Source: Dactylosporangium aurantiacum (GTDB lineage: Bacteria > Actinomycetota > Actinomycetes > Mycobacteriales > Micromonosporaceae). From it: a stretch of 64,000 nucleotides of DNA. The stretch's first letter is position 1, and every line of letters begins with the position of its first letter. Positions 40,579 through 49,319 of this stretch are shown here, piece by piece. Both the position numbers and the translations under genes were made by a program. Below the pieces are notes generated by a model. The model was not told the origin of the DNA. It searched no databases and saw only the letters and a program-made list of their open reading frames with translations. Location: NCBI RefSeq assembly GCF_000716715.1, contig NZ_JNYJ01000017.1, forward strand, positions 70,596 through 134,595, read 5' to 3'.

Positions 40579-41091
40579 TTATATCGAGGTGTACCGACCC
40601 CTGTGGTGCAGCAGGGGCTTCGCCGCCGGCTCGGCCGGCTCGACGACCTCGACGGTGGCCTCGACGAGCAGCGACCAGCCGAACGCCGCGGCCCGGTCGA
40701 GGCGGCAGCCGGCCCACGGGTAGCCGCGGGGGACGGGCCCGAAGGGGGTGTGCGCCCAGTCGCCGGTCGCGAACAGCCCGCCGGGTGCGGGCATCAGGCC
40801 GGCGAACCGCTCGGCGAGCTGGTTGTCGCCCTCGGCGAGGGGGACGACGGCGAACCGGCCGGTCGTTTCCAGGGCGGTCCACAGGTCGCTCTCGTCGTCG
40901 ACGAGCCCGGCGACGCGGCCCGGGTCGCCGTCGGCGACCAGCATCGACGACACGGTGAGCCCGGCGGGGCGGGTGTCCCCACCGCCCGCGGTCCACAGCG
41001 TGACGGGGGCGGGCAGGCGCCCGCGCAGCCGCCGCAGCGGCGAACGCTGGTCGTCCGGGGTGGCGAACGGATCCGTGGCGTGGATACTCAC
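40579..41091 (-). CDS. Flavin reductase-like domain protein
   Basis: 170 residues from GTG 41091. RLPAPVTLWTAGGGDTRPAG, LTVSSMLVADGDPGRVAGLV, and RFAGLMPAPGGLFATGDWAH resemble the DIM6/NTAB flavin-binding fold. The usual GVT(V/I)VT is altered to VTLWTAGG. The C-terminal 25 residues (VVEPAEPAAKPLLHHRGRYT) are extra. Partner monooxygenase is not evident. Divergent from the gene to the right. Confidence 0.7.
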   Translation of the reverse strand: MSIHATDPFATPDDQRSPLRRLRGRLPAPVTLWTAGGGDTRPAGLTVSSMLVADGDPGRVAGLVDDESDLWTALETTGRFAVVPLAEGDNQLAERFAGLMPAPGGLFATGDWAHTPFGPVPRGYPWAGCRLDRAAAFGWSLLVEATVEVVEPAEPAAKPLLHHRGRYTSI

Positions 41092-41118
41092 CAGCTCATT
41101 GTCGGGTATGACCGGAGT

Positions 41119-41565
41119 GTGCAAACCTTCCTGCCGTATCCGGACTTCACCGCCAGCGCGCTCGTGCTGGACCCGCGCCGGCTGGGCAAGCAGCGGGTCG
41201 AGGCGCTGCAGGTGCTCCGCGGGCTGATCGTGCCCGGGTACGGCTGGCGGCACCACCCGGCGGTGAAGATGTGGAGGGGGTACGAGGAGGCGCTGGTCCG
41301 CTACGGGCTGGAGATGTGCGTCGCGTGGACCGCGCTCGGGCACGCCGACACGGTCGCGGCGACGCTGACCGCGGCGCACGGGCCGGCCCGCTCGCAGGAG
41401 GAGCTGGCCCGGGTCGTCGCGGTGCCGCCGTGGCTGGGGCGTGAGGACGTGCACCGCAGCCACCGCTGCGCGCTGGTCCGCAAGGACCCGGACTTCTACG
41501 GGCCCCTGTTCCCGGACGCGGACCCGGACGAGCCCTACGTGTGGCCTACCCCCGCTTCGGCGTGA
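41119..41565 (+). CDS. MSMEG_6728-like conserved protein
   Basis: 148 residues from GTG 41119. QTFLPYPDFTASALVLDPRR, LGKQRVEALQVLRGLIVPGY and HHPAVKMWRGYEEALVRYGL match the actinobacterial MSMEG_6728 family from memory; ends KDPDFYGPLFPDADPDEPYV. Related proteins resemble pyrimidine-dimer glycosylases in length and the clustered Arg/His/Trp, but that link is uncertain. Its last 20 bases overlap the 3' end of the convergent permease gene. Confidence 0.75.
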   Translation: MQTFLPYPDFTASALVLDPRRLGKQRVEALQVLRGLIVPGYGWRHHPAVKMWRGYEEALVRYGLEMCVAWTALGHADTVAATLTAAHGPARSQEELARVVAVPPWLGREDVHRSHRCALVRKDPDFYGPLFPDADPDEPYVWPTPASA

Positions 41566-43354
41566 CCGCGGTCAGGACCTCCGGGGCGCGGCGCTCCAGG
41601 AGGTTGCCGGCGACGCGGGTGCCGACCCAGGCGAAGGCGGACCCCCACACCAGGCCCGCCGGCAGCAGTGCCCACCCGGCGCTGTCCGGCAGCAGCAGGT
41701 ACCCGATCAGCAGCGGCGCCGTCAGCACCCACGTGATGATCATGCTGACGAACGACAGCATGCTCTTCGCGCTGCCCTGGCCGGTGTTCATGGCGAACGG
41801 GTTCGAGGAGTCCGGCATCGGGTACGGCGCGAGCACCGACGTGACCCCGGCGGCGCCGACGGAGATGCCGTACGCGCACAGGCCGACCCCGAGGGCGGCC
41901 GGCAGCTGCGCGGTGTGGTCGCTGAGCACGGACACGGCGACGGTGCCGGCGGCCAGCAGCGGGAACGTGAGGATGCCGACGCCGACCGCGCGGGCGGCCA
42001 GCTCGACCTGACCGGGCACGTTGGTGAGCATGTGCAGCGCGTACGCGGTGCCGTCGTTGCCGAACTGGTTGACCAGGACGAGCCCGACGAACGCGCCGGC
42101 GAACATCAGCGACACGACGAGGGCGCCGCCGCTGAGCCCGGCGGCCTGCCGGGCGGCGTCCTGGTCGCCGGAGCCGGTGCCGAAGCCGAACGTGAACGCG
42201 AACGGGATGACCACGGACGTGGCGAGCAGCGAGATGAGGCTGGCACGGCGGCGCGGGTCGCGGAACCAGTAGCGGACCTCGCGGCCGACGAGGCCGGCGA
42301 ACCGCCCCACCGGCAGGAACCGGACGACGCCGGTCAGGAACGCGCGCACGGGCCGGCCGTCGACGGCCTTCGCCTTCTTCGCCGCGCCGGACGACGCGGT
42401 GCCGAGCATCGCCGTCTCGATCGTCTGCAGCCACCACCACAGCAGCAGGGCGACCCCGGCGACCCCGATCGCGAACCGGGCGGCGACGAGGTGCCAGTCG
42501 CCGTTGATCGCGTCGACGTAGGCGACGAACGGCGCGGCGAGCGGCGTCCACGACAGGACCTGACCGATCGTCGTGGCCTGTTTCGACTCGCCGTTCTGGA
42601 CCAGGGCCATGATCAGCTGGACGACCGGGTTGCAGGAGATGCCGGCGAGGGCGATGAGCAGCGCCGCCAGGTCGCGGACCTTCCGGGAGCGCAGCATCCC
42701 GGCGAACGCGCTGGTGACGGCGCGGCTCGCGGCGACGCACACGGCGAGGCCGATGACGGCGCCGGCGACGGCGACCGCGCCGGCCGCCGGCCCGCCGTCG
42801 AGGACCGCGCCGACGGTCGAGCCGAGCCCGGTGAGCAGCGTGACGACGGGTGGGATGCCGACGCACGCGGCGGCGAGCATGCCGAGCACGAGCGTGCGGC
42901 GCGGCACCGGCAGCAGCGAGAACCTGGCCGGGTCGAGGGTCTCGTCGACGCCGAAGAACAGCAGCGGCACCAGCACCCACAGCAGCACGAGCGTGGCGCC
43001 GGCGAACGCGGCGAGGGTGGGGCGCAGCTCGGCGCCGGCGACACTGCTGCCGGCGAAGAGGCTCACCCCGACGAACGCGGCCCACAGGCCGAAGAACACG
43101 CCGAGGATGAACAGCCACACGCGGGACTTCTTGCCGCGCAAGGTGTTGCGCAGGATCCGCAGCTTCAGCCGGACGAAGTGGCCGACCGTCGGCTCGCCGG
43201 CGCTGACCGGCTCCGGCCGCGGCGTGAAGATCCCGGGCGCCGCGACCCCGGCGACGGCGGCGGGCCCGGCGGCAGTGGATCCGGTAGGTGTGGGTTCGGT
43301 AGGTGTGGGTTCGGCGGGCTCCGGGCGCTGGGCGGGGATGTGCGGCGGGGTCAC
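41546..43354 (-). CDS. ABC transporter permease
   Basis: 602 residues from GTG 43354, which overlaps the ATPase stop (GTGA); GTG 43360 is an alternative. A Pro-rich cytoplasmic head is followed by about 12-14 helices in two halves, with NTLRGKKSRVWLFILGVFFG and LVGREVRYWFRDPRRRASLI as amphipathic leads. The fold is that of ABC-2-like exporters for lipids or drugs (YfkN/DrrB-like large forms). The paired ATPase is immediately upstream. Cargo unknown. Confidence 0.85.
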   Translation of the reverse strand: MTPPHIPAQRPEPAEPTPTEPTPTGSTAAGPAAVAGVAAPGIFTPRPEPVSAGEPTVGHFVRLKLRILRNTLRGKKSRVWLFILGVFFGLWAAFVGVSLFAGSSVAGAELRPTLAAFAGATLVLLWVLVPLLFFGVDETLDPARFSLLPVPRRTLVLGMLAAACVGIPPVVTLLTGLGSTVGAVLDGGPAAGAVAVAGAVIGLAVCVAASRAVTSAFAGMLRSRKVRDLAALLIALAGISCNPVVQLIMALVQNGESKQATTIGQVLSWTPLAAPFVAYVDAINGDWHLVAARFAIGVAGVALLLWWWLQTIETAMLGTASSGAAKKAKAVDGRPVRAFLTGVVRFLPVGRFAGLVGREVRYWFRDPRRRASLISLLATSVVIPFAFTFGFGTGSGDQDAARQAAGLSGGALVVSLMFAGAFVGLVLVNQFGNDGTAYALHMLTNVPGQVELAARAVGVGILTFPLLAAGTVAVSVLSDHTAQLPAALGVGLCAYGISVGAAGVTSVLAPYPMPDSSNPFAMNTGQGSAKSMLSFVSMIITWVLTAPLLIGYLLLPDSAGWALLPAGLVWGSAFAWVGTRVAGNLLERRAPEVLTAVTPKRG

Positions 43355-44115
43355 AGCCACGACAGCTCCGCGCCGGTGGCGACCCGCCCGCCGACGACGT
43401 CGACGAACACGTCCTCGAGCTCCCGGCCGCCCTTCACCTCGTCGGTGGTGCCGACGACCTTGATCTGGCCGTCGGCGAGGATCGCGATGTGGGTGCAGAG
43501 CCGCTCCACGACCTCCATCACGTGACTGGAGAAGATGACGGTGCCGCCGTTGCGGACGTACCGGACGAGGATGTCGCGGATCAGGGCACCGGAGACCGGG
43601 TCGACGGCCTCGAACGGCTCGTCGAGGACCAGCAGCCGCGGCGCGTGCAGCAGCGCGCAGGCCAGGCCGATCTTCTTCTTCATGCCGGCGGAGTAGTCCA
43701 CGACCAGGGTCCGGCCGGCGTCGGCGAGGCCGAGCACGTCGAGCAGCTCCGCGGCCCGGGCGTCGATCACGTCCTGCGGCAGCCCACGCAGCAGTCCCGT
43801 GTACGCGAGCAGCTCACCGCCGGTGAGCCGGTCGAACATGCGGGCCGAGTCGGTCAGCGCGCCGAGGCGGCGTTTCGCCTCCACCGGATCCGACCACACG
43901 TCGTGACCGAGGACGTAGGCGTGGCCGGCGTCCGGCCGCAGCAGGCCCACCGCCATCGACAACGACGTCGTCTTGCCGGCGCCGTTGGGGCCGAGGAGGC
44001 CGAAGAACGACCCGGTCGGCACGTCGAGATCCACCCCGGCGACCGCGACCTTGCTGTCGAAACGTTTCGTGAGCCCCCGCAGCACGAGCGCGGAGCCGGT
44101 CCCGCTGTCCGTCAC
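43351..44115 (-). CDS. ABC transporter ATP-binding protein
   Basis: 254 residues from GTG 44115. Walker A LLGPNGAGKTTS, signature YSAGMKKKIGLACALL, Walker B LLVLDEPFEAVDP, switch His in VIFSSHVMEVVE. The signature (SAGMKKK) is shifted from LSGGQ as in many export ATPases. It powers the permease that follows by GTGA overlap. Confidence 0.92.
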   Translation of the reverse strand: MTDSGTGSALVLRGLTKRFDSKVAVAGVDLDVPTGSFFGLLGPNGAGKTTSLSMAVGLLRPDAGHAYVLGHDVWSDPVEAKRRLGALTDSARMFDRLTGGELLAYTGLLRGLPQDVIDARAAELLDVLGLADAGRTLVVDYSAGMKKKIGLACALLHAPRLLVLDEPFEAVDPVSGALIRDILVRYVRNGGTVIFSSHVMEVVERLCTHIAILADGQIKVVGTTDEVKGGRELEDVFVDVVGGRVATGAELSWL

Positions 44116-44166
44116 CGTTCGACCGTAGGTCACGCCCACATCCCCCGCATCCCCGTGTACGAGCGT

Positions 44167-45864
44167 TCACATCCGCAGCGCGTCCGGCGCGTGCAGGCGA
44201 AGCATGATCGTTCCGAGGTCCTTCGGCAAGCGGTGCCGGGTCAGCAGCGACACCGACACCATCACCAGGAACGCGAGCGGGACGCTCCACGCGGCCGGCT
44301 GGGTGGTGAGGACCCCGGCCCAGCCGGGCAGCGGACCGCCGAGGACGGTGAGCAGGACCGCGGACGCGGCCGCGCCGCCACCCGCGACGATCCCGGCGGC
44401 CGCGCCGACCGCGGTCAGCCCCCGCCACCAGATGCCGAGGACCAGCAGCGGGCAGAAACTGGACGCGGCCACCGCGAACGCCAGCCCCACCACCTGCGAC
44501 ACGTCGAGGCTCGCGACGAACAGGGCGAGCAGCAGCGGCACGATCCCGGCGACCAGCGCGGACCGGCGGAAGTCCCGGACCGAGCCGTGGCCGAGCACGT
44601 CCGTGGACAGCACCCCGGCGACGCTGGTCAGCAGCCCCGACGACGCGGACAGGAACGCGGCGAACGCGCCCGCGGCGACAAGCGCGCTCAGCAGCTGGCC
44701 GGTGAGGCCGCCGCCGAGCGCCGCCGACGGCAGCAGCAGCACGACCGCGTCCGTGTTGCCGGTCATCAGCAACTGCGGTGTGTACACGCGGCCGAGCACC
44801 CCGTACAGGGTCGGGGTGAGATAGAAGACGCCGACGAGACCGAGGACGACCAGGGTGGTGCGGCGGGCCGCGGCACCGTCGGCGTTCGTGTAGAAGCGCA
44901 CCAGCACGTGCGGCAGCCCCATCGTGCCCAGGAACGTGGCGAGGATCAGTGAGTACGTCGCGAAGAGGCCTTGGGAATGGTCACCCGGCAGCAGCCAGTC
45001 CGACGGGGAGTCCGCGGATACGGCGGCGACCTTCGGTACCGACGCCGCCGCCTGGAACTCCAGGGCGGTCCCGGCGTCCGCGACGTGCTCGCCGGCGGTG
45101 AGCAGCACCGGGCCGCCGACCGCGGCACCGTCCAGCCGGCCGCGCGCGGTGACCTGCGTCTGGGTGGTGACGGTCAGCCGGGTCTCGTGCTCCACGGTGA
45201 CGGTTGTCGCGACCGGGAACGTGGGGCCGGCCGGCGCGGTCAGGGCGGGCCGGCCGTCGGACTGCCACTGCATGAGCAGGAACACGAACGGCACCGCCAG
45301 CGCCGTGAGTTTCAGCCAGTACTGGAACGCCTGCACGAACGTGATCGACCGCATCCCGCCGAGCGCGACGTTCAACGTGACGACGACACCGACGAGCAGG
45401 GCACCGAGGGCGTACGGGGCGCCCGTCACCGTCTGCAAGGTCAGCCCGGCACCCTGCAGCTGCGGCACCAGGTACAGCCAGCCGATGAACATGACGAACG
45501 CGGTCGCGAGCTTCCGCAGCCGCTTCGAGCGGAGCCTGACCTCGCAGAAGTCCGGCAGGGTGAACGCGCCGGAGCGGCGCAGCGGGGCCGCGACGAACAG
45601 CAGCAGCGCCAGGTAGCCGGCGGCGAACCCGACCGGGTACCAGAGCACGTCGACGCCGTGCTTGAGGATCAGCCCGGCGACGCCGAGGAAGCTGGCCGCG
45701 GACAGGTACTCGCCGCTGATCGCGGCCGCGTTCCAGGTCGGGCTGACCATCCGGGACGCGACGAGGAAGTCCGACGTGGTCCGGGCGAACCGCAGCCCGT
45801 AGATGCCGATGCCGACGGTGACGAGCGTGACCGCGACAACCGCCGGCAGCGCATAGTCGCTCAT
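44167..45864 (-). CDS. Sodium/solute symporter (second acetate-permease-like)
   Basis: 565 residues, about 13 helices. DFLVASRMVSPTWNAAAISG, EYLSAASFLGVAGLILKHGV, NVALGGMRSITFVQAFQYWL and LGTMGLPHVLVRFYTNADGA are SSS signatures close to ActP. A distinctive extracytoplasmic insert of about 90 residues (TLTVTTQTQVTARGRLDGAA region) lies between helices 6 and 7. Start ATG overlaps the stop of an upstream mini-ORF (ATGA), part of the repeat-derived chain. It is probably a small-carboxylate transporter. Confidence 0.88.
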   Translation of the reverse strand: MSDYALPAVVAVTLVTVGIGIYGLRFARTTSDFLVASRMVSPTWNAAAISGEYLSAASFLGVAGLILKHGVDVLWYPVGFAAGYLALLLFVAAPLRRSGAFTLPDFCEVRLRSKRLRKLATAFVMFIGWLYLVPQLQGAGLTLQTVTGAPYALGALLVGVVVTLNVALGGMRSITFVQAFQYWLKLTALAVPFVFLLMQWQSDGRPALTAPAGPTFPVATTVTVEHETRLTVTTQTQVTARGRLDGAAVGGPVLLTAGEHVADAGTALEFQAAASVPKVAAVSADSPSDWLLPGDHSQGLFATYSLILATFLGTMGLPHVLVRFYTNADGAAARRTTLVVLGLVGVFYLTPTLYGVLGRVYTPQLLMTGNTDAVVLLLPSAALGGGLTGQLLSALVAAGAFAAFLSASSGLLTSVAGVLSTDVLGHGSVRDFRRSALVAGIVPLLLALFVASLDVSQVVGLAFAVAASSFCPLLVLGIWWRGLTAVGAAAGIVAGGGAAASAVLLTVLGGPLPGWAGVLTTQPAAWSVPLAFLVMVSVSLLTRHRLPKDLGTIMLRLHAPDALRM

Positions 45865-45923
45865 GCCGCCGCCTCCCCTGAGCCCATGGTTCGCGGCTCC
45901 TCGCTCCGCTGCGGGCCGCTCAT
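45861..45923 (-). CDS. Repeat-derived mini-ORF 2 (20 codons)
   Basis: ATG 45923 opens MSGPQRSEEPRTMGSGEAAA and the TGA overlaps the symporter ATG. A GGGAGG site inside the frame precedes that ATG. Its start overlaps the stop of mini-ORF 1. It may be translated as a relay peptide between the DUF485-like gene and the symporter; no evidence for a peptide function. Confidence 0.5.
   Translation of the reverse strand: MSGPQRSEEPRTMGSGEAAA
45878..45923 (-). repeat. Dispersed start-junction repeat, copy C
   Basis: 46 bases identical to copy B (45967-46012). On the minus strand it starts ATGAGCGGCCCGCAGCGG and ends CCATGGGCTCAG. It is followed by GGGAGGCGGCGGC and the symporter ATGAGC. Confidence 0.9.
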
Positions 45924-46012
45924 GCCGCCGCCTCCGCTGCGCTCCGGCGACGGCCTGAGCCCCACCCTGAGCCCATGGTTCGCGGCTCCTCGCTCCGCTG
46001 CGGGCCGCTCAT
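45920..46012 (-). CDS. Repeat-derived mini-ORF 1 (30 codons)
   Basis: ATG 46012 overlaps the stop of the DUF485-like gene (ATGA). The frame reads MSGPQRSEEPRTMGSGWG, then SGRRRSAAEAAA, and its TGA overlaps the ATG of mini-ORF 2. GGAGGCGGCGGC just before that ATG supplies a ribosome-binding site. Thus three ATGA overlaps follow in series. Confidence 0.5.
   Translation of the reverse strand: MSGPQRSEEPRTMGSGWGSGRRRSAAEAAA
45967..46012 (-). repeat. Dispersed start-junction repeat, copy B
   Basis: 46 bases, identical to copy C and sharing a 22-base core with copy A in idi. It carries its own ATG exactly at the DUF485-like stop codon overlap. Confidence 0.9.
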
Positions 46013-46395
46013 GACGGCTGCTGGGACCTGTCCTCGACCAGCGCGACGAACTCCTGCTCGTTGCGCTCGGCGAGGCGCACGTAGGCGAAGCCGACGACGA
46101 ACAGGAACGGGTAGGCGGCGACGCCGAGCAGCAGCCACGGCACCGACACCCCGAACAGGTGGGCCCGGCCGACGGCGGGTGCGGCCGCGAACAGCAGCGG
46201 CAGGCCGCCGAGGGCGACCGCGACGACGGCGGCGAGCCGGACCGCGACGGCCAGCTGGGCGCGGACGAGGCCCCGGGCGAGCGCCGCGCCGACCGGGCTC
46301 TGCTCCTCGAGCTCGGCGCGGGTGCGCGCGACGTCGATGCGGCCGCGGGCGACGTCGCCGAGCACCACGCGGACCCGCGGGGCGGACGGCTCCAT
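46009..46395 (-). CDS. DUF485-like small membrane protein
   Basis: 128 residues with two helices (LAAVVAVALGGLPLLFAAAP and VPWLLLGVAAYPFLFVVGFA). YVRLAERNEQEFVALVEDR is its C-terminal cytoplasmic tail. Position and topology match the DUF485 partner of an SSS symporter, although the N-terminal TRAELEEQSPVGAALARGLV differs from the first DUF485 at 40 kb. Its stop is coupled to the mini-ORF chain. Confidence 0.75.
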   Translation of the reverse strand: MEPSAPRVRVVLGDVARGRIDVARTRAELEEQSPVGAALARGLVRAQLAVAVRLAAVVAVALGGLPLLFAAAPAVGRAHLFGVSVPWLLLGVAAYPFLFVVGFAYVRLAERNEQEFVALVEDRSQQPS

Positions 46396-46419
46396 GGACC
46401 GCAGTCTCGCAACCGGCGA

Positions 46420-46463
46420 GAAACAAACGCAAGGGGCCGACGTCCCCCGTTGAACGTCGGCCC
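46420..46463 (-). terminator. Terminator of the DUF4173 gene
   Basis: Stem GGGCCGACGT/ACGTCGGCCC (10 bp, perfect) with, on the minus strand, CTTGCGTTTGTTTCTC following. It lies 14 bases after the stop at 46477. Confidence 0.8.
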
Positions 46464-46476
46464 GTCGCGTCCTTCG

Positions 46477-48228
46477 TTACCGGTAGCTCCGGTAGCAGGG
46501 GAAACGGTCCGGGCGGACCGGGTCGGGGACGATCCTGCGGGCCTCGGCGCGGCCGAGGTTCCACCCGCGCCAGTCGTCGGCGTCGTGCACGTCGCGGGAG
46601 ATCTGCGACAGGGCGCACTCGCGGGCGCCGGGCGGCAGCTTGTCGAGGGCCGGGGCGGCGTCCGCGGACAGCGTCGACAGGTACCAGATGTCGGAGTTGT
46701 TGTGGTCGGCGTACCGGGCGACGTTCTGCTCGGCGATGAACCGGTCCGGGTTCAGCACGGCGAGCCCGAGCAGGGTCGCCACCCACAGCGCGACCGCGGT
46801 GCGCGGCAGCCACCGGGTCACCGGCACCACCCCGGCGATCATGATCAGCACGATGAGGCCGCCGAGCCACAGTTCGAACGCGCTGACCAGGACCCGCAGG
46901 CGGCTGAAGCCGTACGCCTGCTCGTACACGTCCATCCGCCACAACGCGGAGACCACGACGACGAGCGCGCCGGCGGACAGCAGCCCGAGCAGCACCCGCA
47001 GCAGCAGCCGCTGCCGGGGCGTCTCCCGCGCCGCCTTGCGTACGGTCACCGCGATCACGACGAGGGTGAGGAGGGTGACGACGAGCAGCTGCCAGAAGCC
47101 CTTGCGGGCGTAGTCGGCGAACGTGAGCCCGGCGGTGCGCATCACGTAGTCCCGGTCGCCGAACAGGACCGCGACCTGCACCCCGACGAAGATCGCGAAG
47201 ACGGCGAGGACCGCGCCGACGGGGACGACCCACTCGTACCACTGCACCGTGCGGGCCGGGCGCGGCGTGCCGTCACCGACCGTGGACGGGTTGTGCAGCA
47301 GGTACGCGCCGCCGATGGCGAGGAACGCGAAGACCGCGCCGACGAACACCCACCGCACCGGCGTGGCCAGCGACAGCTCCGGCAGGATCGCCTGCACGAT
47401 CCGGTCGAACGCGGCGTCGGCGCTGGCGAACAGGGCACCGAAGACGACGAGGAGCAGCACACCGAGGCCGATCGAGGCGAGGACCCGCGTCGCGCCCGCC
47501 GCGCCTTCCCTGGCCCGCGTCCTGGCCATGCCCCACCGCACCCACGGCAGCGCCCGGAACCCGGCCAGCGGCAGGTTCAGCACCGCCATGAACACGGCCG
47601 GGACCCGCCGGCCGGCGCCGACGGCGAGGGCGAGGGTGCCGAACGCGGCCAGCACGCACAGCGCGAACAGCCAGCCGGCGGCCCGGAACACCCCGACGGA
47701 CAGCAGCGCGACGGTCGCCGCGCTCCAGCAGGTCGCCTCGAACGCGCCGGTGCCGCGCCGCTGCGGCTCGATGCGCAGGAGCACGACGAGCAGGGCGGTG
47801 ACGAGCCCGAGCCCGGCGACCGGCCAGCCGATCCCGGGCCGGTCCAGCGGCAGGGCGGCGGCCGCGACGACCGCCGCGATCAGGGCGCCGGCGAGCGCGT
47901 CGGGGCCGGCGGCGACGCTGCGCCGGGGCCAGCGCAGCTGGAAGAGCGTCGGGTTCGGCGGGCCGAGCCTGACCGGGCTGATCAGCGCCGGGTTGGGGCC
48001 GAGCGGCTGCGGCGGCGATCCTGGTGGTCTCGCCGGTGGTGGCGGCTGCGTCGGTACCGGTGGCCGGCCCGGCTGCGGGGGGCGCGGCGGCTGCGGCTGC
48101 TGCGGCGGCTTCCACAGGTTCGGCGGGGTGGCGCCGTCAGCCGGCGCCTGCGCCGCGGGTGTGGCGTCCTGCGTGGACTCGGCCGGTCGGTGCTGGCCGT
48201 CCTGCGGTTCGAAGGTCGGTGTCGACAT
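46477..48228 (-). CDS. DUF4173-type polytopic membrane protein
   Basis: 583 residues. ATG 48228 has a CGGAG site. The first 85 residues are Pro/Gln-rich and cytoplasmic, followed by about 12 helices (for example IGLGVLLLVVFGALFASADA, then FDRIVQAILPE; VTLLTLVVIAVTVRKAARET; LVSAFELWLGGLIVLIMIAG). SADAAFDRI and NPDRFIAEQNVARY are DUF4153/DUF4173 hallmarks. The C-terminal part after residue 505 (ADHNNSDIWYLSTLSADAAP onward) is extracytoplasmic. Function unknown. It lies downstream of the two-component genes. Confidence 0.8.
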   Translation of the reverse strand: MSTPTFEPQDGQHRPAESTQDATPAAQAPADGATPPNLWKPPQQPQPPRPPQPGRPPVPTQPPPPARPPGSPPQPLGPNPALISPVRLGPPNPTLFQLRWPRRSVAAGPDALAGALIAAVVAAAALPLDRPGIGWPVAGLGLVTALLVVLLRIEPQRRGTGAFEATCWSAATVALLSVGVFRAAGWLFALCVLAAFGTLALAVGAGRRVPAVFMAVLNLPLAGFRALPWVRWGMARTRAREGAAGATRVLASIGLGVLLLVVFGALFASADAAFDRIVQAILPELSLATPVRWVFVGAVFAFLAIGGAYLLHNPSTVGDGTPRPARTVQWYEWVVPVGAVLAVFAIFVGVQVAVLFGDRDYVMRTAGLTFADYARKGFWQLLVVTLLTLVVIAVTVRKAARETPRQRLLLRVLLGLLSAGALVVVVSALWRMDVYEQAYGFSRLRVLVSAFELWLGGLIVLIMIAGVVPVTRWLPRTAVALWVATLLGLAVLNPDRFIAEQNVARYADHNNSDIWYLSTLSADAAPALDKLPPGARECALSQISRDVHDADDWRGWNLGRAEARRIVPDPVRPDRFPCYRSYR

Positions 48229-48299
48229 CTCGGACTCCGGGAGGTATGGGGAACCGCGCGTCCGGCGGTACACCGGACACGTGCTGGAAGACGCGTGGA

Positions 48300-49319
48300 T
48301 CAGACGGGAAGGGTGACCCGGATGCGGCAGCCCGCCATCCCGTCCGGCTGCTCGATGACCGCGATCGTGCCGTTGTGCAGCTGGATGAACCACTGCGCGA
48401 TCGCCAGGCCCAGGCCGGTGCCGCCGCCCGACGCGCGGGCGCCGCGGGTGAACCGCTCGAACACCCGCTCCCGCTCGGTGAGCGGGATGCCGGGGCCCTC
48501 GTCGGCGACCTCGATCATCACCCGGTCGCCGTCGCGGCGGCCGATGATCGTGACGGTGCCGCCGTCGGGGCTGTGCCGGGTGGCGTTGTCGACGAGGTTG
48601 GTCAGGACGTGGTGCAGCCGCGCCCGGTCGGCGCTGACCAGGGCGTTCTCCGGGAAGGCGCAGGACAGGTACTCGACCTTGTAGCCGGCTGCGGACGCCT
48701 TGACCTCGGCCTCGGCGACGACCTCGATGAGCAGGTCCTCGATGCGGAAGTCCTCCCGGTCCAGGGGGATGACGCCGGCGTCGAGGCGGGACAGGTCGAG
48801 CAGCTCGGTGACGAGCCGGCCCAGGCGTTCGGTCTGCGCGAGGGCGGTGCGCAGCGTCGCCGGGTCCGGCTGGACGACGCCGTCGACGACGTTCTCCAGG
48901 ACCGCCTGCACGGCGGAGATCGGGGTCCGCAGCTCGTGCGAGACGTTGGCGATGAGCTCGCGGCGCTGCTGGTCGGCGGCGGCGAGCTCGGCGGCCATCT
49001 GGTTGAACGCGACGGCGAGCTGCCCGACCTCGTCCTTCGACGTCGCCCGGACCCGCACGGTGTAGTCGCCGCGGGACATCGCCTGCGCGGCGGCGGTCAT
49101 GTCCCGCAGCGGCGACGTCACGCCACGGGCGAGGACCTGGGAGGTGAGCAGGCCGACGGTGAGCGCGATCTCCGTCGTCGTCGGCGGGATCCAGCCGATG
49201 CCGATCCAGAAGACGCCGAGGCCGGCGCCGGCGGACGCGACGAGCAGGACGGCCAGCTTCAGCTTGATCGAGCGCAGCGGGTCGAGCGGGCGGGGCAGCA
49301 GGTCCAGGAACTGCTTCAT
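48300..49319 (-). CDS. Membrane sensor histidine kinase
   Basis: 339 residues. One or two N-terminal helices (LAVLLVASAGAGLGVFWIGI; IALTVGLLTSQVLARGVTSP), HAMP (about 60-115), HisKA with ANVSHELRTPISAVQ (His128), then N box NLVDNATRHS, G1 DEGPGIPLTE and G2 GGGTGLGLAIAQ. The extracytoplasmic loop is only a few residues, so it probably senses within the membrane. Start overlaps the response regulator stop (ATGA). Confidence 0.92.
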   Translation of the reverse strand: MKQFLDLLPRPLDPLRSIKLKLAVLLVASAGAGLGVFWIGIGWIPPTTTEIALTVGLLTSQVLARGVTSPLRDMTAAAQAMSRGDYTVRVRATSKDEVGQLAVAFNQMAAELAAADQQRRELIANVSHELRTPISAVQAVLENVVDGVVQPDPATLRTALAQTERLGRLVTELLDLSRLDAGVIPLDREDFRIEDLLIEVVAEAEVKASAAGYKVEYLSCAFPENALVSADRARLHHVLTNLVDNATRHSPDGGTVTIIGRRDGDRVMIEVADEGPGIPLTERERVFERFTRGARASGGGTGLGLAIAQWFIQLHNGTIAVIEQPDGMAGCRIRVTLPV

